Source: an uncultured beta proteobacterium (GTDB lineage Bacteria > Pseudomonadota > Gammaproteobacteria > Burkholderiales > SG8-39). From it: a DNA stretch of 64,000 nt. The notes beneath the pieces are model-generated. The model ran no database searches. It was not told the origin of the DNA and saw nothing but the letters and a program-made list of their open reading frames with translations. This document shows, piece after piece, positions 9,865-18,388 of the stretch. Position numbers and translations under genes: made by a program. The number at the start of each line of letters is the position of its first letter. Position 1 is the stretch's first letter. The stretch lies in contig CAIYPG010000076.1 of assembly GCA_903928055.1 (NCBI GenBank), positions 1-64,000 on the forward strand. The letters are read 5' to 3'.

Positions 9865-11436
9865 ATGATGTCCATCGACCGTCGCCGCTTCCTGCAGGCC
9901 CTCGCCGGGATGGGTGCGCTGGACTTCGCACTCCCAGACACGCCTGCCTGGGCACAGGTCGATGCCCGCCCGCGCTTCTCCGCGGATCCGTTTTCTCTGG
10001 GCGTCGCTTCGGGCTACCCCGCTCCGGACGGAATGGTGCTGTGGACGCGGCTGGCCCCCGAACCGCTTGCACCCGATGGCGGCATGGGACGAAGCGCCGT
10101 GGACGTGAAATGGGAAATTGCCGAAGACGATGCCATGCGCCGCATCGTTGCCTCGGGCACATCACGCGCCGAAGCCGCCTGGGGACACTCGGTGCATGTC
10201 GAGGTACAGGGCCTGCAACCGGCCCGACCCTACTGGTATCGCTTCACTGCCGGCGACGCGGTGAGCGAAGTTGCCCGCACGCGCACCGCACCGGCCATCA
10301 ATGCGCTCTCGGACCGCCTGCGTTTCGCCTTTGCATCCTGCCAGCAATACGAGCAGGGCTATTTCGGCGCCTACCGGCATCTGGTGCAGGACGATCCCGA
10401 CCTGGTGGTGTTCCTAGGCGACTACATCTACGAGTCCTCCTGGGGCAGGGACCATGTGCGCAAGCACGGAACGCCTGAGCCCCGGACTCTGGAGGAATAC
10501 CGTGCCCGCTACGCGCTGTACAAGGCCGACCCTGACCTGCGCGCCGCCCATGCCATCGCGCCATGGATCGTCACCTGGGACGACCACGAGGTGGAGAACG
10601 ATTACGCCAATGATCAGCCGGAGAATCCCGGCGAGCAGCCGCGCTTTCTCGCACGGCGCGCCGCCGCCTACAAGGCCTACTACGAGCACATGCCGCTGCC
10701 GCGACGCGCCCTGCCGGACGGACCGAGTGCGCTGCTCTACACCAGCGCTGCATTTGGCAGCCTCGCAACATTTCACGTTCTGGACGACCGGCAATACCGC
10801 TCACCGCAGGCCTGCCCGAAGCCGCGCCGCGCCGGCTCGAATACCGTCGATATCGCCGCATGCCCGACGCTGGCTGAAACGGACCGCACGCTGCTGGGCA
10901 GCACACAGGAGCAATGGCTGGAAGCGGGGTTGGCGGGATCGCGCGCGCGCTGGAACATCCTCGCGCAGCAATCGGTGATGGCGCAGGTGGACCACCGGCC
11001 AGGCCCGGGACGCACCGCCTGGACCGACAGCTGGGACGGCTATCCGGTGTCACGCCAGCGCCTGCTGAAGCATATCGCCGAGCGTAAGGTCACCAATCCG
11101 GTGGTCATCGGCGGCGACGTGCACATGTTCTATGTCAATGACCTCAGGACCGATTTCGATGAACCGGCGTCACCTGTCATCGCCAGCGAATTCGTCGGCA
11201 CGTCCATCACTTCACAGGCAGGTTCGCAGCAGTCGGTGCAGCGCTTCCTGCCCGACAACCCGCACATCCATCTCGCCGAAACGCGTTACCGCGGCTACAT
11301 GCGCGTGGATCTCACGCCACGGCAGATGAAAGTGGACCTGCGGGCCATGGAAAATGTCACCCAGCCTGACGCGGCCTGCAGCACCCTTGCTTCCTTTGTG
11401 GTGGAAGACGGCCGTCCGGGGCCGCAAAAGGCCTGA
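9865..11436 (+). CDS. phoD: Alkaline phosphatase D family phosphodiesterase, Tat-exported
   Basis: A secreted PhoD-type metallophosphoesterase of 523 residues that hydrolyses phosphodiesters or monoesters in the periplasm. The N-terminus SIDRRRFLQALAGMGALDFA is a Tat signal with twin arginines. It is followed by the PhoD N-terminal domain (DPFSLGVASGYPAPDGMVLWTRL) and the catalytic domain with metal ligands in FASCQQYEQGYFGAYRHL, FLGDYIYE, WDDHEVENDY and GGDVHMFYV. The start may be 9865 or the next ATG at 9868. It stands alone behind the AT-rich spacer. No phosphate-regulon neighbours are present. Confidence 0.95.
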   Translation: MMSIDRRRFLQALAGMGALDFALPDTPAWAQVDARPRFSADPFSLGVASGYPAPDGMVLWTRLAPEPLAPDGGMGRSAVDVKWEIAEDDAMRRIVASGTSRAEAAWGHSVHVEVQGLQPARPYWYRFTAGDAVSEVARTRTAPAINALSDRLRFAFASCQQYEQGYFGAYRHLVQDDPDLVVFLGDYIYESSWGRDHVRKHGTPEPRTLEEYRARYALYKADPDLRAAHAIAPWIVTWDDHEVENDYANDQPENPGEQPRFLARRAAAYKAYYEHMPLPRRALPDGPSALLYTSAAFGSLATFHVLDDRQYRSPQACPKPRRAGSNTVDIAACPTLAETDRTLLGSTQEQWLEAGLAGSRARWNILAQQSVMAQVDHRPGPGRTAWTDSWDGYPVSRQRLLKHIAERKVTNPVVIGGDVHMFYVNDLRTDFDEPASPVIASEFVGTSITSQAGSQQSVQRFLPDNPHIHLAETRYRGYMRVDLTPRQMKVDLRAMENVTQPDAACSTLASFVVEDGRPGPQKA

Positions 11437-11454
11437 TCCGCCACGCCAGTTGCC

Positions 11455-11492
11455 AAAACTGTTGTTTTTTGTCGTCATTTGGCGACAGTTTT
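11455..11492. terminator. Hairpin downstream of phoD
   Basis: An 8-bp outer stem AAAACTGT/ACAGTTTT (11455-11462 and 11485-11492) encloses a nested TGTCG/CGACA stem. The 3' arm ends in four T residues. It is a plausible weak intrinsic terminator for phoD. Confidence 0.4.
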
Positions 11493-11636
11493 CCCCTCTC
11501 CTGAAGCAAACCTTGCAGCGGTAACACTCTGTTACCCATTAGCCGTCGCTTTCGCTCTTCCCGTGCGTTAAAACAAGTGCGTCGGGAGATTGCGATGCAC
11601 GAGATTTTCAAACCAACTGCAGCAAAGGAGTCCGCC

Positions 11637-11939
11637 ATGAACAACACTTTCAAAGCCATCATCGCCACCGCGGCACTGATCACGCTTGCGGGCGCCAGTG
11701 CCACTGCTTCTGCGCATGGGAGGTTCGGCTTGAACATCATGATCGGCGCGCCCGCCTATGCCTACGCACCACCCCCGGCTTACGCCTACGCGCCGGCACC
11801 GGCCTACGCCTACGCACCGCCGGTGTACTACGCACCCCGTCCGGTCTACGCGCCGCGCGTCGTGTACTACCGCGAGCCGGAATGGCGTGGCAGGGGGCAC
11901 GCCTATGGCCGTGACTACGGACGCCGCGGCTGGCGCTGA
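11637..11939 (+). CDS. Small exported Tyr/Pro-rich protein with YAYAPxP repeats
   Basis: A 100-residue predicted exported protein of unknown function. It has a signal peptide (NNTFKAIIATAALITLAGA, cleavage near SASAHG), then a low-complexity middle of about three repeats of the type AYAYAPPP, and an Arg/Tyr-rich tail. The ATG at 11637 is chosen because it directly follows AAAGGAG at good spacing and begins a proper signal peptide. The upstream in-frame extension to 11577 has neither. It starts a run of four co-directional genes for small exported proteins. A surface or cell-wall role is possible, but nothing in the sequence decides it. Confidence 0.75.
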   Translation: MNNTFKAIIATAALITLAGASATASAHGRFGLNIMIGAPAYAYAPPPAYAYAPAPAYAYAPPVYYAPRPVYAPRVVYYREPEWRGRGHAYGRDYGRRGWR

Positions 11940-11968
11940 GTCAGCCCAATCATTGTGAAGGAAGCACC

Positions 11969-12355
11969 ATGAAGCAGATAAAACACACCTTGCTTCCCGC
12001 CGCAGCGCTGCTGCTGGCCCTGGCTGGCATGGCCGCCAGCGGCCCGGCGCTCGCCCAGGGGCATGGGTATCGCGGCCACGGATACTCGCACGGACCGAGC
12101 GTACGCTTCGGCTTCTCGATTGGCGGACCGATCTATCCGTACTGGGGCTACCCACGCCCGTACTACTACTATCCGCCGGCCGTCGTCGCCGTACCTGCTC
12201 CGCCCACGACCTACATCGAACAGGGTCCTGGTGCCGGTGAACCGGAAGCTTCCTCATACTGGTACTACTGCCGGGACACGCAGGCCTACTACCCCTACGT
12301 CAAGAGCTGCCCCGGTGGATGGCAGCGCGTGACGCCGCAACCGTCGCCGGGATGA
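11969..12355 (+). CDS. Small exported protein, YYC...YYPYV...CPxGW family
   Basis: A 128-residue exported protein with a clear signal peptide ending ALAQG. A Gly/His/Tyr-rich segment and a Pro/Tyr stretch follow. The C-terminal motif YWYYCRDTQAYYPYVKSCPG, then GW, recurs in many proteobacterial hypothetical proteins; its two Cys could form a disulfide. An AAGGAAG ribosome site lies upstream of the ATG. Its TGA overlaps the next candidate ATG (12352), so translation is probably coupled. The function is unknown. Confidence 0.8.
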   Translation: MKQIKHTLLPAAALLLALAGMAASGPALAQGHGYRGHGYSHGPSVRFGFSIGGPIYPYWGYPRPYYYYPPAVVAVPAPPTTYIEQGPGAGEPEASSYWYYCRDTQAYYPYVKSCPGGWQRVTPQPSPG

Positions 12356-12897
12356 TCGCCATGAAACACATATCAAAAACACGCAATGCCACGCTGACAC
12401 TCTGCCTGGGCGCAAGCGCCCTGATGCTGGGTGCCTGCGCAACGATTCCCCCGGGGCCCAGCGTCATGGTGCTTCCCGGCACCGGCAAGTCCTTCGAACA
12501 GTTCCGCGGCGACGAGTCGTATTGCCGGCAATATGCCGACTCGCAGGTCGGCACCACCAGCAATGCCGCGGCCGAAAACAGCGGCATCAAGAGCGCCGCA
12601 GTCGGCACGGCGATCGGCGCAGTCGCTGGCGCTGCCATCGGCGGCAGCCAGGGCGCGGGCGTCGGAGCCGGCACCGGACTGATCGTGGGCGCACTGGCAG
12701 GCTCTGGCGCGGCCAACGCGTCTTCGTATGGCGTGCAGCGCCGCTATGACTTTGCGTTTGAACAATGCATGTACGCCAAGGGCCACAAGATTCCCAGCTC
12801 CGGCGCATTTGCCTCATCCGGCGCTGTACGACGTCCTGCCACACCGCCCCCCCCGCCTCCACCGCGGAACGCACCTCCGCCGCCGTATGAGCCTTGA
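12352..12897 (+). CDS. Glycine-zipper lipoprotein
   Basis: A predicted outer- or inner-membrane lipoprotein of 178-181 residues. The signal peptide ends in a lipobox (ALMLGAC). The middle has a glycine-zipper segment (AVGTAIGAVAGAAIGGSQGA and following), of the kind that lets proteins associate with or span membranes. A conserved segment YGVQRRYDFAFEQCMYAKGH and a Pro-rich tail follow. The start is either the ATG at 12352, overlapping the preceding stop, or the ATG at 12361, which gives the more usual MKHISK start. It is grouped with the two small exported proteins before it and the DUF3300 protein after it. Confidence 0.8.
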   Translation: MIAMKHISKTRNATLTLCLGASALMLGACATIPPGPSVMVLPGTGKSFEQFRGDESYCRQYADSQVGTTSNAAAENSGIKSAAVGTAIGAVAGAAIGGSQGAGVGAGTGLIVGALAGSGAANASSYGVQRRYDFAFEQCMYAKGHKIPSSGAFASSGAVRRPATPPPPPPPRNAPPPPYEP

Positions 12898-12900
12898 GCA

Positions 12901-12966
12901 TGAACGCTGACTGAACGCTGACTGAACGCTGACTGAGCGGTGACTGTGCGCTGACCGAGCGCTGAT
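12901..12966. repeat. Six tandem 11-bp repeats (TGAACGCTGAC)
   Basis: Three perfect copies of TGAACGCTGAC (12901-12933) are followed by three diverged copies (TGAGCGGTGAC, TGTGCGCTGAC, CGAGCGCTGAT). They fill most of the gap between the lipoprotein stop and the DUF3300 gene. The 11-bp period is close to one helical turn. Read as RNA, each unit contains a UGA, and the units scan stops in all three frames. Confidence 0.9.
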
Positions 12967-12999
12967 CCGACTTCCAGCGAACCCAGGCAAGGAGACGCC

Positions 13000-14340
13000 A
13001 TGAACCTGACCGGCAAATCATCTGGAAAACGGCTTTCCCTCGGACTGATCATTGCTGCACTGCTGGCACCTACGACATACACACCTGTCGCGTCTGCCCA
13101 GTTGCCGCCGACACCGTACGGAACAGCATACGACTCAGCCCCGTCACAGGCGGCCTTCAGCCAGCAGGAACTCGACCGCATGCTGGCACCGATCGCACTG
13201 TATCCGGATGCGCTGCTGTCGCAGATCCTGATGGCCTCGACCTATCCTCTGGAAGTAGTGGAAGCCTCGCGCTGGTCACGTGCCCATGCCGGCTGGCGCG
13301 GGGACGACGCGGTGCGCGCCGCAGAACGCGAAGACTGGGACCCCAGCGTGAAGTCGCTGGTTGCCTTCCCGCAGATCCTATCCATGATGGACGAGAAGCT
13401 CGACTGGACGAAGCAATTGGGCGATGCATTTCTCGATGCCGAGCCGCTGGTCATGCAAACCGTGCAGACACTGCGCCAGCGCGCCAGCGCCGCCGGCAAC
13501 CTGCAATCGGACGACCAGATCCGCGTGGCGCGCCAGGACCGCATCATCGTGATCGAGCCGGCCAATCCGCAGATTGTGTACGTGCCCTACTACGACCCGC
13601 AGGTGATCTATGGCGCCTGGTGGTGGCCGGCACCGCCGGTGTACTGGGCGCCCTGGGTCGGCTACCACGGACCACGTCCCGGCGTGCGCGTCGGCTTCTA
13701 CTGGGGCAGTGGCGTGACCTTCTCGGTGAACCTGTTCTTCGGCGGATTCGACTGGCGTGAACGCCATGTGGTGCGTGATCGCTATGTTGTCGTTAATCGC
13801 ACCGTCGTCGTGAACCGCACGCCGCAGGTCTGGCACCATGAACCCGATCATCGCCGGGGCGTACCCTATCGCACCGCGGCAGCACGGGAACAATTTGCAG
13901 CGCAGCGCCCGGAGGCCGGCCGCAATGAACGGAATGAACGCAGCGACCGCGGCGCATCTGCCCGCGACCAGAATCGCGCCGCGGACTCCAGGGCCGCGCC
14001 GCAGCCACGCGCAGCAGACAACCGCCGCGATGACGCGCGCCGTGCGCCCGAGGCCGCGCCCAACCTGCGCCCAGACAATCGGGGAAACCGCGGTGACAAC
14101 GGCCGCCAGGAACGGCACGAAGGCGCCGCGACACAGGCCCGCCCTGTCGTCGCTGCGCCTTCAACACCGGGGACGGCTGCGCCGGCACCACAAGCGCGCC
14201 ATGCCCCGGACCCGCAGCCACGCGTTGCTGAACGCAGGCCCCCCGACCAGAGCAGCCGTCCTGAGAACAATCGTGCCGAAGAGCGGCGCGGAGAAGACCA
14301 TCGCGGCCAGGAACGCGGCCCGCGCGAAGGTCGCGGATAA
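13000..14340 (+). CDS. DUF3300 domain-containing exported protein
   Basis: A 446-residue exported protein. A signal peptide (to about residue 33, ending VASA-QLPP) is followed by the DUF3300 domain. That domain spans roughly residues 50-270, with ELDRMLAPIALYPDALLSQ, MASTYPLEVVEA, DWTKQLGDAFL and PQIVYVPYYDPQVIYGAWWW. A long, low-complexity Arg/Pro/Asn-rich tail follows, which is probably disordered and basic. The family is of unknown function, common in proteobacteria and often near envelope genes. An AAGGAG ribosome site precedes the ATG. It is the last gene of the small exported-protein run and converges on trxC. Confidence 0.9.
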   Translation: MNLTGKSSGKRLSLGLIIAALLAPTTYTPVASAQLPPTPYGTAYDSAPSQAAFSQQELDRMLAPIALYPDALLSQILMASTYPLEVVEASRWSRAHAGWRGDDAVRAAEREDWDPSVKSLVAFPQILSMMDEKLDWTKQLGDAFLDAEPLVMQTVQTLRQRASAAGNLQSDDQIRVARQDRIIVIEPANPQIVYVPYYDPQVIYGAWWWPAPPVYWAPWVGYHGPRPGVRVGFYWGSGVTFSVNLFFGGFDWRERHVVRDRYVVVNRTVVVNRTPQVWHHEPDHRRGVPYRTAAAREQFAAQRPEAGRNERNERSDRGASARDQNRAADSRAAPQPRAADNRRDDARRAPEAAPNLRPDNRGNRGDNGRQERHEGAATQARPVVAAPSTPGTAAPAPQARHAPDPQPRVAERRPPDQSSRPENNRAEERRGEDHRGQERGPREGRG

Positions 14341-14352
14341 CGGACATCCCGC

Positions 14353-14787
14353 CTAGGCGGCCTGGCGAATCCAGCGTTCCAGCGAAGCGGCATCCATGGC
14401 GCCGGATTGTCGCGCGATTTCGCGGCCATCCTTGAAGATCGCCAGTGTGGGAATGGAGCGGATGTTGAAGCGCGCCGCCAGAGTCTGCTCCGCATCGGTA
14501 TTGAGCTTGGCAAGGCGATAGCGCGGCTCCAGCACCGCAGCCGCCTTCTCGAATTGCGGCGCCATCATGCGGCACGGCCCGCACCAGGGCGCCCAGAAAT
14601 CCACCACCACGGGAATATCCGAACGCCCGGTCTGTGCCTCGAAGTTCGCGGCATTGAGTTCCAGCGGCTTGCCCGCAAAGAGTGCCTTGCCACAACGCCC
14701 GCAGGTGGCGCCATCGGCCAGGCGCTCCTCAGGGACGCGATTCGCCGTATCGCAGTGCGGGCAGATGACGTGCAGGGACTGGCTCAT
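14353..14787 (-). CDS. trxC: Thioredoxin TrxC (thioredoxin 2)
   Basis: A cytosolic disulfide reductase of 144 residues. The N-terminal zinc-binding module is CPHC...CGRC (residues 9-39). The thioredoxin fold carries the active site WAPWCGPCRM and the cis-Pro segment IRSIPTLAIF. The N-terminal zinc finger separates TrxC from TrxA. In enterobacteria it is part of the peroxide response, which is not shown here. The start at 14787 (MSQSLHVICPHC) is chosen because it begins just before the zinc module. The upstream in-frame extension to 14904 is unlike the family. Confidence 0.95.
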   Translation of the reverse strand: MSQSLHVICPHCDTANRVPEERLADGATCGRCGKALFAGKPLELNAANFEAQTGRSDIPVVVDFWAPWCGPCRMMAPQFEKAAAVLEPRYRLAKLNTDAEQTLAARFNIRSIPTLAIFKDGREIARQSGAMDAASLERWIRQAA

Positions 14788-15056
14788 GACGGAATTCCAG
14801 ATTCTGATATCTGGTAAATGGGTGCAAAGCGGGCTGTTTTCAAGCCGCCGCAGACTTCGCCGGCGGGAAATCCAGATTTGCCCCGGCGCCCCCTGCACCG
14901 CCACAGCAGATCCGTGCAGAATGGCGCCTGATCAGGCCGCATCTGGCGCCCGATTGCGTGAAAGCGAACTTACGCGGTGCCATGTTGCGCAGACGACAGG
15001 CCTGCGGAGAGCGCCGGAACCCATGCTTCCGGCCACAACAAAATGGGGAGATCACC

Positions 15057-16046
15057 ATGTCCGGCACCGGTATGGCTGCACGAACCGCAACACTCACGCT
15101 GTCCCTGGCGCTTGCCCTGCTCGGCGCAGCTTCAGGTATCCGGGCCCAGGATTTTCCAAACCGCCCGATCCGCATGGTCGTGATCTATGCCACGGGCTCA
15201 ACCTCCGACCTGCACGCCCGCGTAGTCGCGCAGATCCTCACCGACAAGATCGGCCAACCGGTGGTGGTCGAAAACAGCGGCGGCGCAGGCGGTGTGATCG
15301 CCATGCGCACCGTGGCACGCTCGCAACCGCCCGGCTATTCGCTGCTGTTCACCACCAATGCCCTAGTCGGCAACCTCTACGCCTTCAGGGATCCCCAATA
15401 CAAACTCGAGGATTTCACGCTGGTGGGCACCGCCGGGCAGAGCCCCTACGCCATCATGGTCAATGCCAATGTCCCGGGCAAGACGATCCAGGAGTTCATC
15501 GCCTACGTGAAGGCCAATCCGGGCAAGCTGAATTTCGGATCTTCCGGCCCCTCCGCCGGTCCGAACATCCTGGCTGAACGGCTCAAGGCTGCGGCGGGAC
15601 TGGACATGGTCATGGTGCCCTTCAAGGGCGGCGAGCCCGCAACCCAGGCACTGATGGCAGGCGACATCCATGTGTATTTCTCCACCGTGGGCGCAGTGCG
15701 CAACCGCATCCGCGGCGGACAGATCAAGACGCTGGCCGTCACCAGCGACCAGCGCGCCGACATCTTCCCCGACCTGCCGACTTTCAGGGAAGCGGGCTAT
15801 CCGACGGTGACACTGGGCGTCTGGAACGGCATCTTCACCCCTGTTGCGACACCCGCGCCCTACGTGCAGAAACTCCGGGACGGCTTCGCGAAGGTCAATG
15901 CCTCGCCGGAAATGAAAAAACAACTGGAGCGCATCGAGTTCGAGCCGTGGAAGGGTTCACTGGACCAGTTCATGACCTATATCAAGGCCGAAGGCGTGGC
16001 CATCGCCGAAGACTTCAAGCGCCTGAAGATTCCGCTGCAGGACTGA
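15057..16046 (+). CDS. Bug-family tripartite tricarboxylate transporter receptor
   Basis: A periplasmic solute-binding protein of 329 residues of the TctC/Bug family, which feeds TctAB-type permeases with carboxylates or related small acids. The signal peptide ends near GIRAQDFPN. Family signatures are FPNRPIRMVV, VVVENSGGAGG, GSSGPSAGPN, VPFKGGEPATQALMAGDIHV and DLPTFREAGYP. The ATG at 15057 follows a GGGGAG ribosome site and starts the signal peptide. The open frame upstream to 14958 lacks one. No permease genes are adjacent, which is common for the many orphan Bug receptors of Burkholderiales. The ligand is unknown. Confidence 0.93.
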   Translation: MSGTGMAARTATLTLSLALALLGAASGIRAQDFPNRPIRMVVIYATGSTSDLHARVVAQILTDKIGQPVVVENSGGAGGVIAMRTVARSQPPGYSLLFTTNALVGNLYAFRDPQYKLEDFTLVGTAGQSPYAIMVNANVPGKTIQEFIAYVKANPGKLNFGSSGPSAGPNILAERLKAAAGLDMVMVPFKGGEPATQALMAGDIHVYFSTVGAVRNRIRGGQIKTLAVTSDQRADIFPDLPTFREAGYPTVTLGVWNGIFTPVATPAPYVQKLRDGFAKVNASPEMKKQLERIEFEPWKGSLDQFMTYIKAEGVAIAEDFKRLKIPLQD

Positions 16047-16054
16047 GGCTGCAG

Positions 16055-16087
16055 GCGCAATCGCCCCGCGGCAACGGGCGATTGCGC
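16055..16087. terminator. Strong hairpin between convergent genes
   Basis: A perfect 12-bp stem (16055-16066 and 16076-16087, GCGCAATCGCCC with its complement) has a 9-nt loop. It lies between the Bug receptor stop and the convergent enoyl-CoA hydratase stop. The T-run is weak on the plus side (GTGTTTTCC a few bases later). It is a likely bidirectional transcript end. Confidence 0.6.
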
Positions 16088-16106
16088 GAACCGTGTTTTC
16101 CGGTAT

Positions 16107-16928
16107 TTATTCCCCGATGTAATTCGGCTTGCGCTTTTCCAGGAAGGCCGCCACCGACTCCTTGTGGTCTTTCGACAGCCCCACGATGGGCTGATAGTCC
16201 TGCTCCGCGCGGAAACAGGCCTCCAGCGTGTGGTAGCTGTTGAGCATCGCCGACTTGGTCAGCGCGAAGGCCAGCGGCGGCACGGCGGCGAAGCGATCAG
16301 CTGCCACAAGCGCCTTCTCCAGCGCCTTGCCCGGCTCGGTCAATTCGTGCACAAGGCCATAACGTTCGGCATCGGCCGCATTGATCTGCCGTCCGGACAA
16401 CAGCAGCTCGCGCGCGCGCCCCGGACCGCAGCGCGCCGTCACCAGGTAATACATGCCCAGGTCGGGACACAGCCCGCGCAGGATCTGCGCCGCGGCAAAA
16501 CGCGCATTGCTGGCCGCAACGGTGTAATCGCCGATTGCTGCAAAACTCATCCCGGCGCCGATGGCGATGCCCTCAACCGCAGTCACAAGGGGTTTGGGCG
16601 TTTCGGCAAGCATGCGGGTCATGGTCAGATTGATTGCGGACATCGCAAAGGCGGCGCGCCGATCCATGAACCCCACGCCAGCCGCACCCCGCTCCTTCAT
16701 GCCCTTGACGTCGCCGCCGGCACTGAACGCCCCCCCGGCGCCGGTCAGGACAATCGCCTTGCATTCCTTCGCCTGGCTCAGGGCTCCCATGTGCCGGATG
16801 AAGTCCTCCTTGACCTGCTGCGACAGGGCATTCTTGCGGGCCACATTGTTGATCGTGAGGATGGCGATGCCGCCCTCCCAGCTCAGGTCAACGCTGATGA
16901 CTTCTGCAGATTGCGGGTTGGCGGACAT
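16107..16928 (-). CDS. Enoyl-CoA hydratase/isomerase family protein
   Basis: A crotonase-fold protein of 273 residues acting on an acyl-CoA in the cytosol. The first oxyanion-hole segment is TGAGGAFSAGGDVKGM. The second is GIAIGAGMSFAAIGDYTVAA. A C-terminal segment is rich in Phe and Lys. Residues usually acidic in true hydratases are replaced here (LRGLCPDLGMYYLVTARCG has an Asp in the second catalytic region). Members include hydratases, isomerases and dehalogenases, so the exact reaction cannot be assigned. It is flanked by two Bug receptors, which fits organic-acid catabolism. Confidence 0.9.
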   Translation of the reverse strand: MSANPQSAEVISVDLSWEGGIAILTINNVARKNALSQQVKEDFIRHMGALSQAKECKAIVLTGAGGAFSAGGDVKGMKERGAAGVGFMDRRAAFAMSAINLTMTRMLAETPKPLVTAVEGIAIGAGMSFAAIGDYTVAASNARFAAAQILRGLCPDLGMYYLVTARCGPGRARELLLSGRQINAADAERYGLVHELTEPGKALEKALVAADRFAAVPPLAFALTKSAMLNSYHTLEACFRAEQDYQPIVGLSKDHKESVAAFLEKRKPNYIGE

Positions 16929-17283
16929 GCCTTCTCCTCAATGTAGTGTGATGGTGATCTGAACAACCGTTTTCGGGGCGACGCCGTCGCGGCCGGCAAT
17001 TTTTTTCATTATGCCCGCTTTGGCTTCGGCACGAGGAAGCCTCTCCCGCCCCGCCGCCATGGCAGTCCGAGTGGTCACCATCAACACCGATTTTTTCAAT
17101 CCCGGAAAAATTGCTTTTACCTCTTGGCGAGGTTGCACCCCGTGACTTGTGCAGATCGAAGGGAACTGGGCAGCGCGGCAATTGACACGATTCGGGAAGG
17201 CGGTGCAGGATGCGATTCGCCACGAAAAGAGAATCATTCAACAACTCATTTGCATATAGAAAATCCCTCCAGGAGGAGGATCA
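16929..17283. other. Intergenic region between divergent genes
   Basis: This 355-bp gap separates the enoyl-CoA hydratase gene (leftward) from a Bug receptor gene (rightward). I see no convincing gene, RNA or strong promoter. Short open frames on the minus strand have no ribosome site and no family look. A strong GGAGGAGG ribosome site for the Bug gene lies at its right end. Confidence 0.6.
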
Positions 17284-18270
17284 ATGACAATACATGAGAA
17301 GCATGGCGGTTACGGCATGGCAGCACTGCTCGCAGGCGCAGTGCTCGCACTCTCTGCCGGTACCAGCATTGCGCAGACCGCCCCAAGCTATCCGTCAAAA
17401 CCGCTGACGATGATCATTCCCAATTCGCCCGGCAGCCCGGGCGATGTGCTGTTGCGCCTTATCGGACCGAAATTGACCGAGGCCTGGGGCCAGCCCGTGA
17501 TCGCGGATTTTCGTCCTGGTGCAACCGGCCTGATTGCCGTCGAGGCACTGGCGAGGTCGGCACCGGACGGATACACGATGTACCAGTCGTCACTGACCAC
17601 GCTGCTCGGCACATTGCTGCAGCAGAAAAACATGCTCAGCGATTTTGCGTCGGTCACGATGATTGGCGCAACACCATTTGCGATCACCGCCAATGCCTCC
17701 GTTCCCGCGAAGAACATCGCGGAATGGATTTCCTATGCCAGGGTTCATCAGGATGAAATGGCCTATGGCTCCACCGGAAACTGGGGATCGGCGCATCTGT
17801 GCATGGAAGCATTCAATGAACTGGCCGGCATCAAGATGCTGCACGTTCCCTACAAGGACGCATCGCTCGCCACAAACGGCCTCATCGCCGGGCAGGTGCA
17901 GGGCTACTGTGCGGCAGCGGCCAATGCGAACACCATGGCCCGAACCGGCAAGGTCCGCGTTCTCGGGGTGACGTACCTGAAGCCCACGCGGCTCATGCCC
18001 GGCGTGACACCGGTCGCCGACACGGTGCCCGGTTTCGAGTTTCTGGGATGGTACGGGCTTCAACTGAACAAGGGCACGCCACCACAGATAGTGGACAAGC
18101 TGAATGCAGAAGTGGTGAAGGCGCTCAAGAATCCGGAGGCCAGCGAACGCATGTTGACCATCGGGATCGAACCTGCCGGCACGACGCCCGCCGAATTCAC
18201 CGCTTTCGTGAAGAACGAAAACGCCCGCTTTGCGAAGATTCTCAAGGATAGAAACGCCAGGATGGAATAG
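17284..18270 (+). CDS. Bug-family tripartite tricarboxylate transporter receptor
   Basis: A 328-residue periplasmic receptor of the TctC/Bug family. The signal peptide ends near SIAQTAPSYP. Family motifs are YPSKPLTMIIPNSPGSPGD, ATGLIAVEALARSAPDGYT, GSTGNWGSAH, VPYKDASLATNGLIAGQV and a C-terminal LNAEVVKAL. The Val-Pro-Tyr-Lys ligand-loop region is conserved. The ATG follows an excellent AGGAGGAGGATCA ribosome site. It is clearly diverged from the receptor at 15057 and from the pair at 32.4-34.4 kb, so it is not part of that recent duplication. No TctAB permease is near. The ligand is unknown. Confidence 0.92.
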   Translation: MTIHEKHGGYGMAALLAGAVLALSAGTSIAQTAPSYPSKPLTMIIPNSPGSPGDVLLRLIGPKLTEAWGQPVIADFRPGATGLIAVEALARSAPDGYTMYQSSLTTLLGTLLQQKNMLSDFASVTMIGATPFAITANASVPAKNIAEWISYARVHQDEMAYGSTGNWGSAHLCMEAFNELAGIKMLHVPYKDASLATNGLIAGQVQGYCAAAANANTMARTGKVRVLGVTYLKPTRLMPGVTPVADTVPGFEFLGWYGLQLNKGTPPQIVDKLNAEVVKALKNPEASERMLTIGIEPAGTTPAEFTAFVKNENARFAKILKDRNARME

Positions 18271-18388
18271 CGCGGGTGATCGTGCGCACTGCGATGCCAT
18301 CCGGAGGAAGCCCAGGGTTGCATCGGTCCCGGATTGACGGGGAGCGCGCAGCGATCAGGGGCGGAGCACACATGCGATGGCCTTCACC

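Noticed and set aside
12901-12966. CRISPR array
   Set aside because: The units are 11 bp, directly adjacent without spacers, and no cas genes are present.
16107-18270. A complete tripartite tricarboxylate transporter operon
   Set aside because: Only receptors are present; no TctA- or TctB-like membrane protein occurs anywhere in the window.
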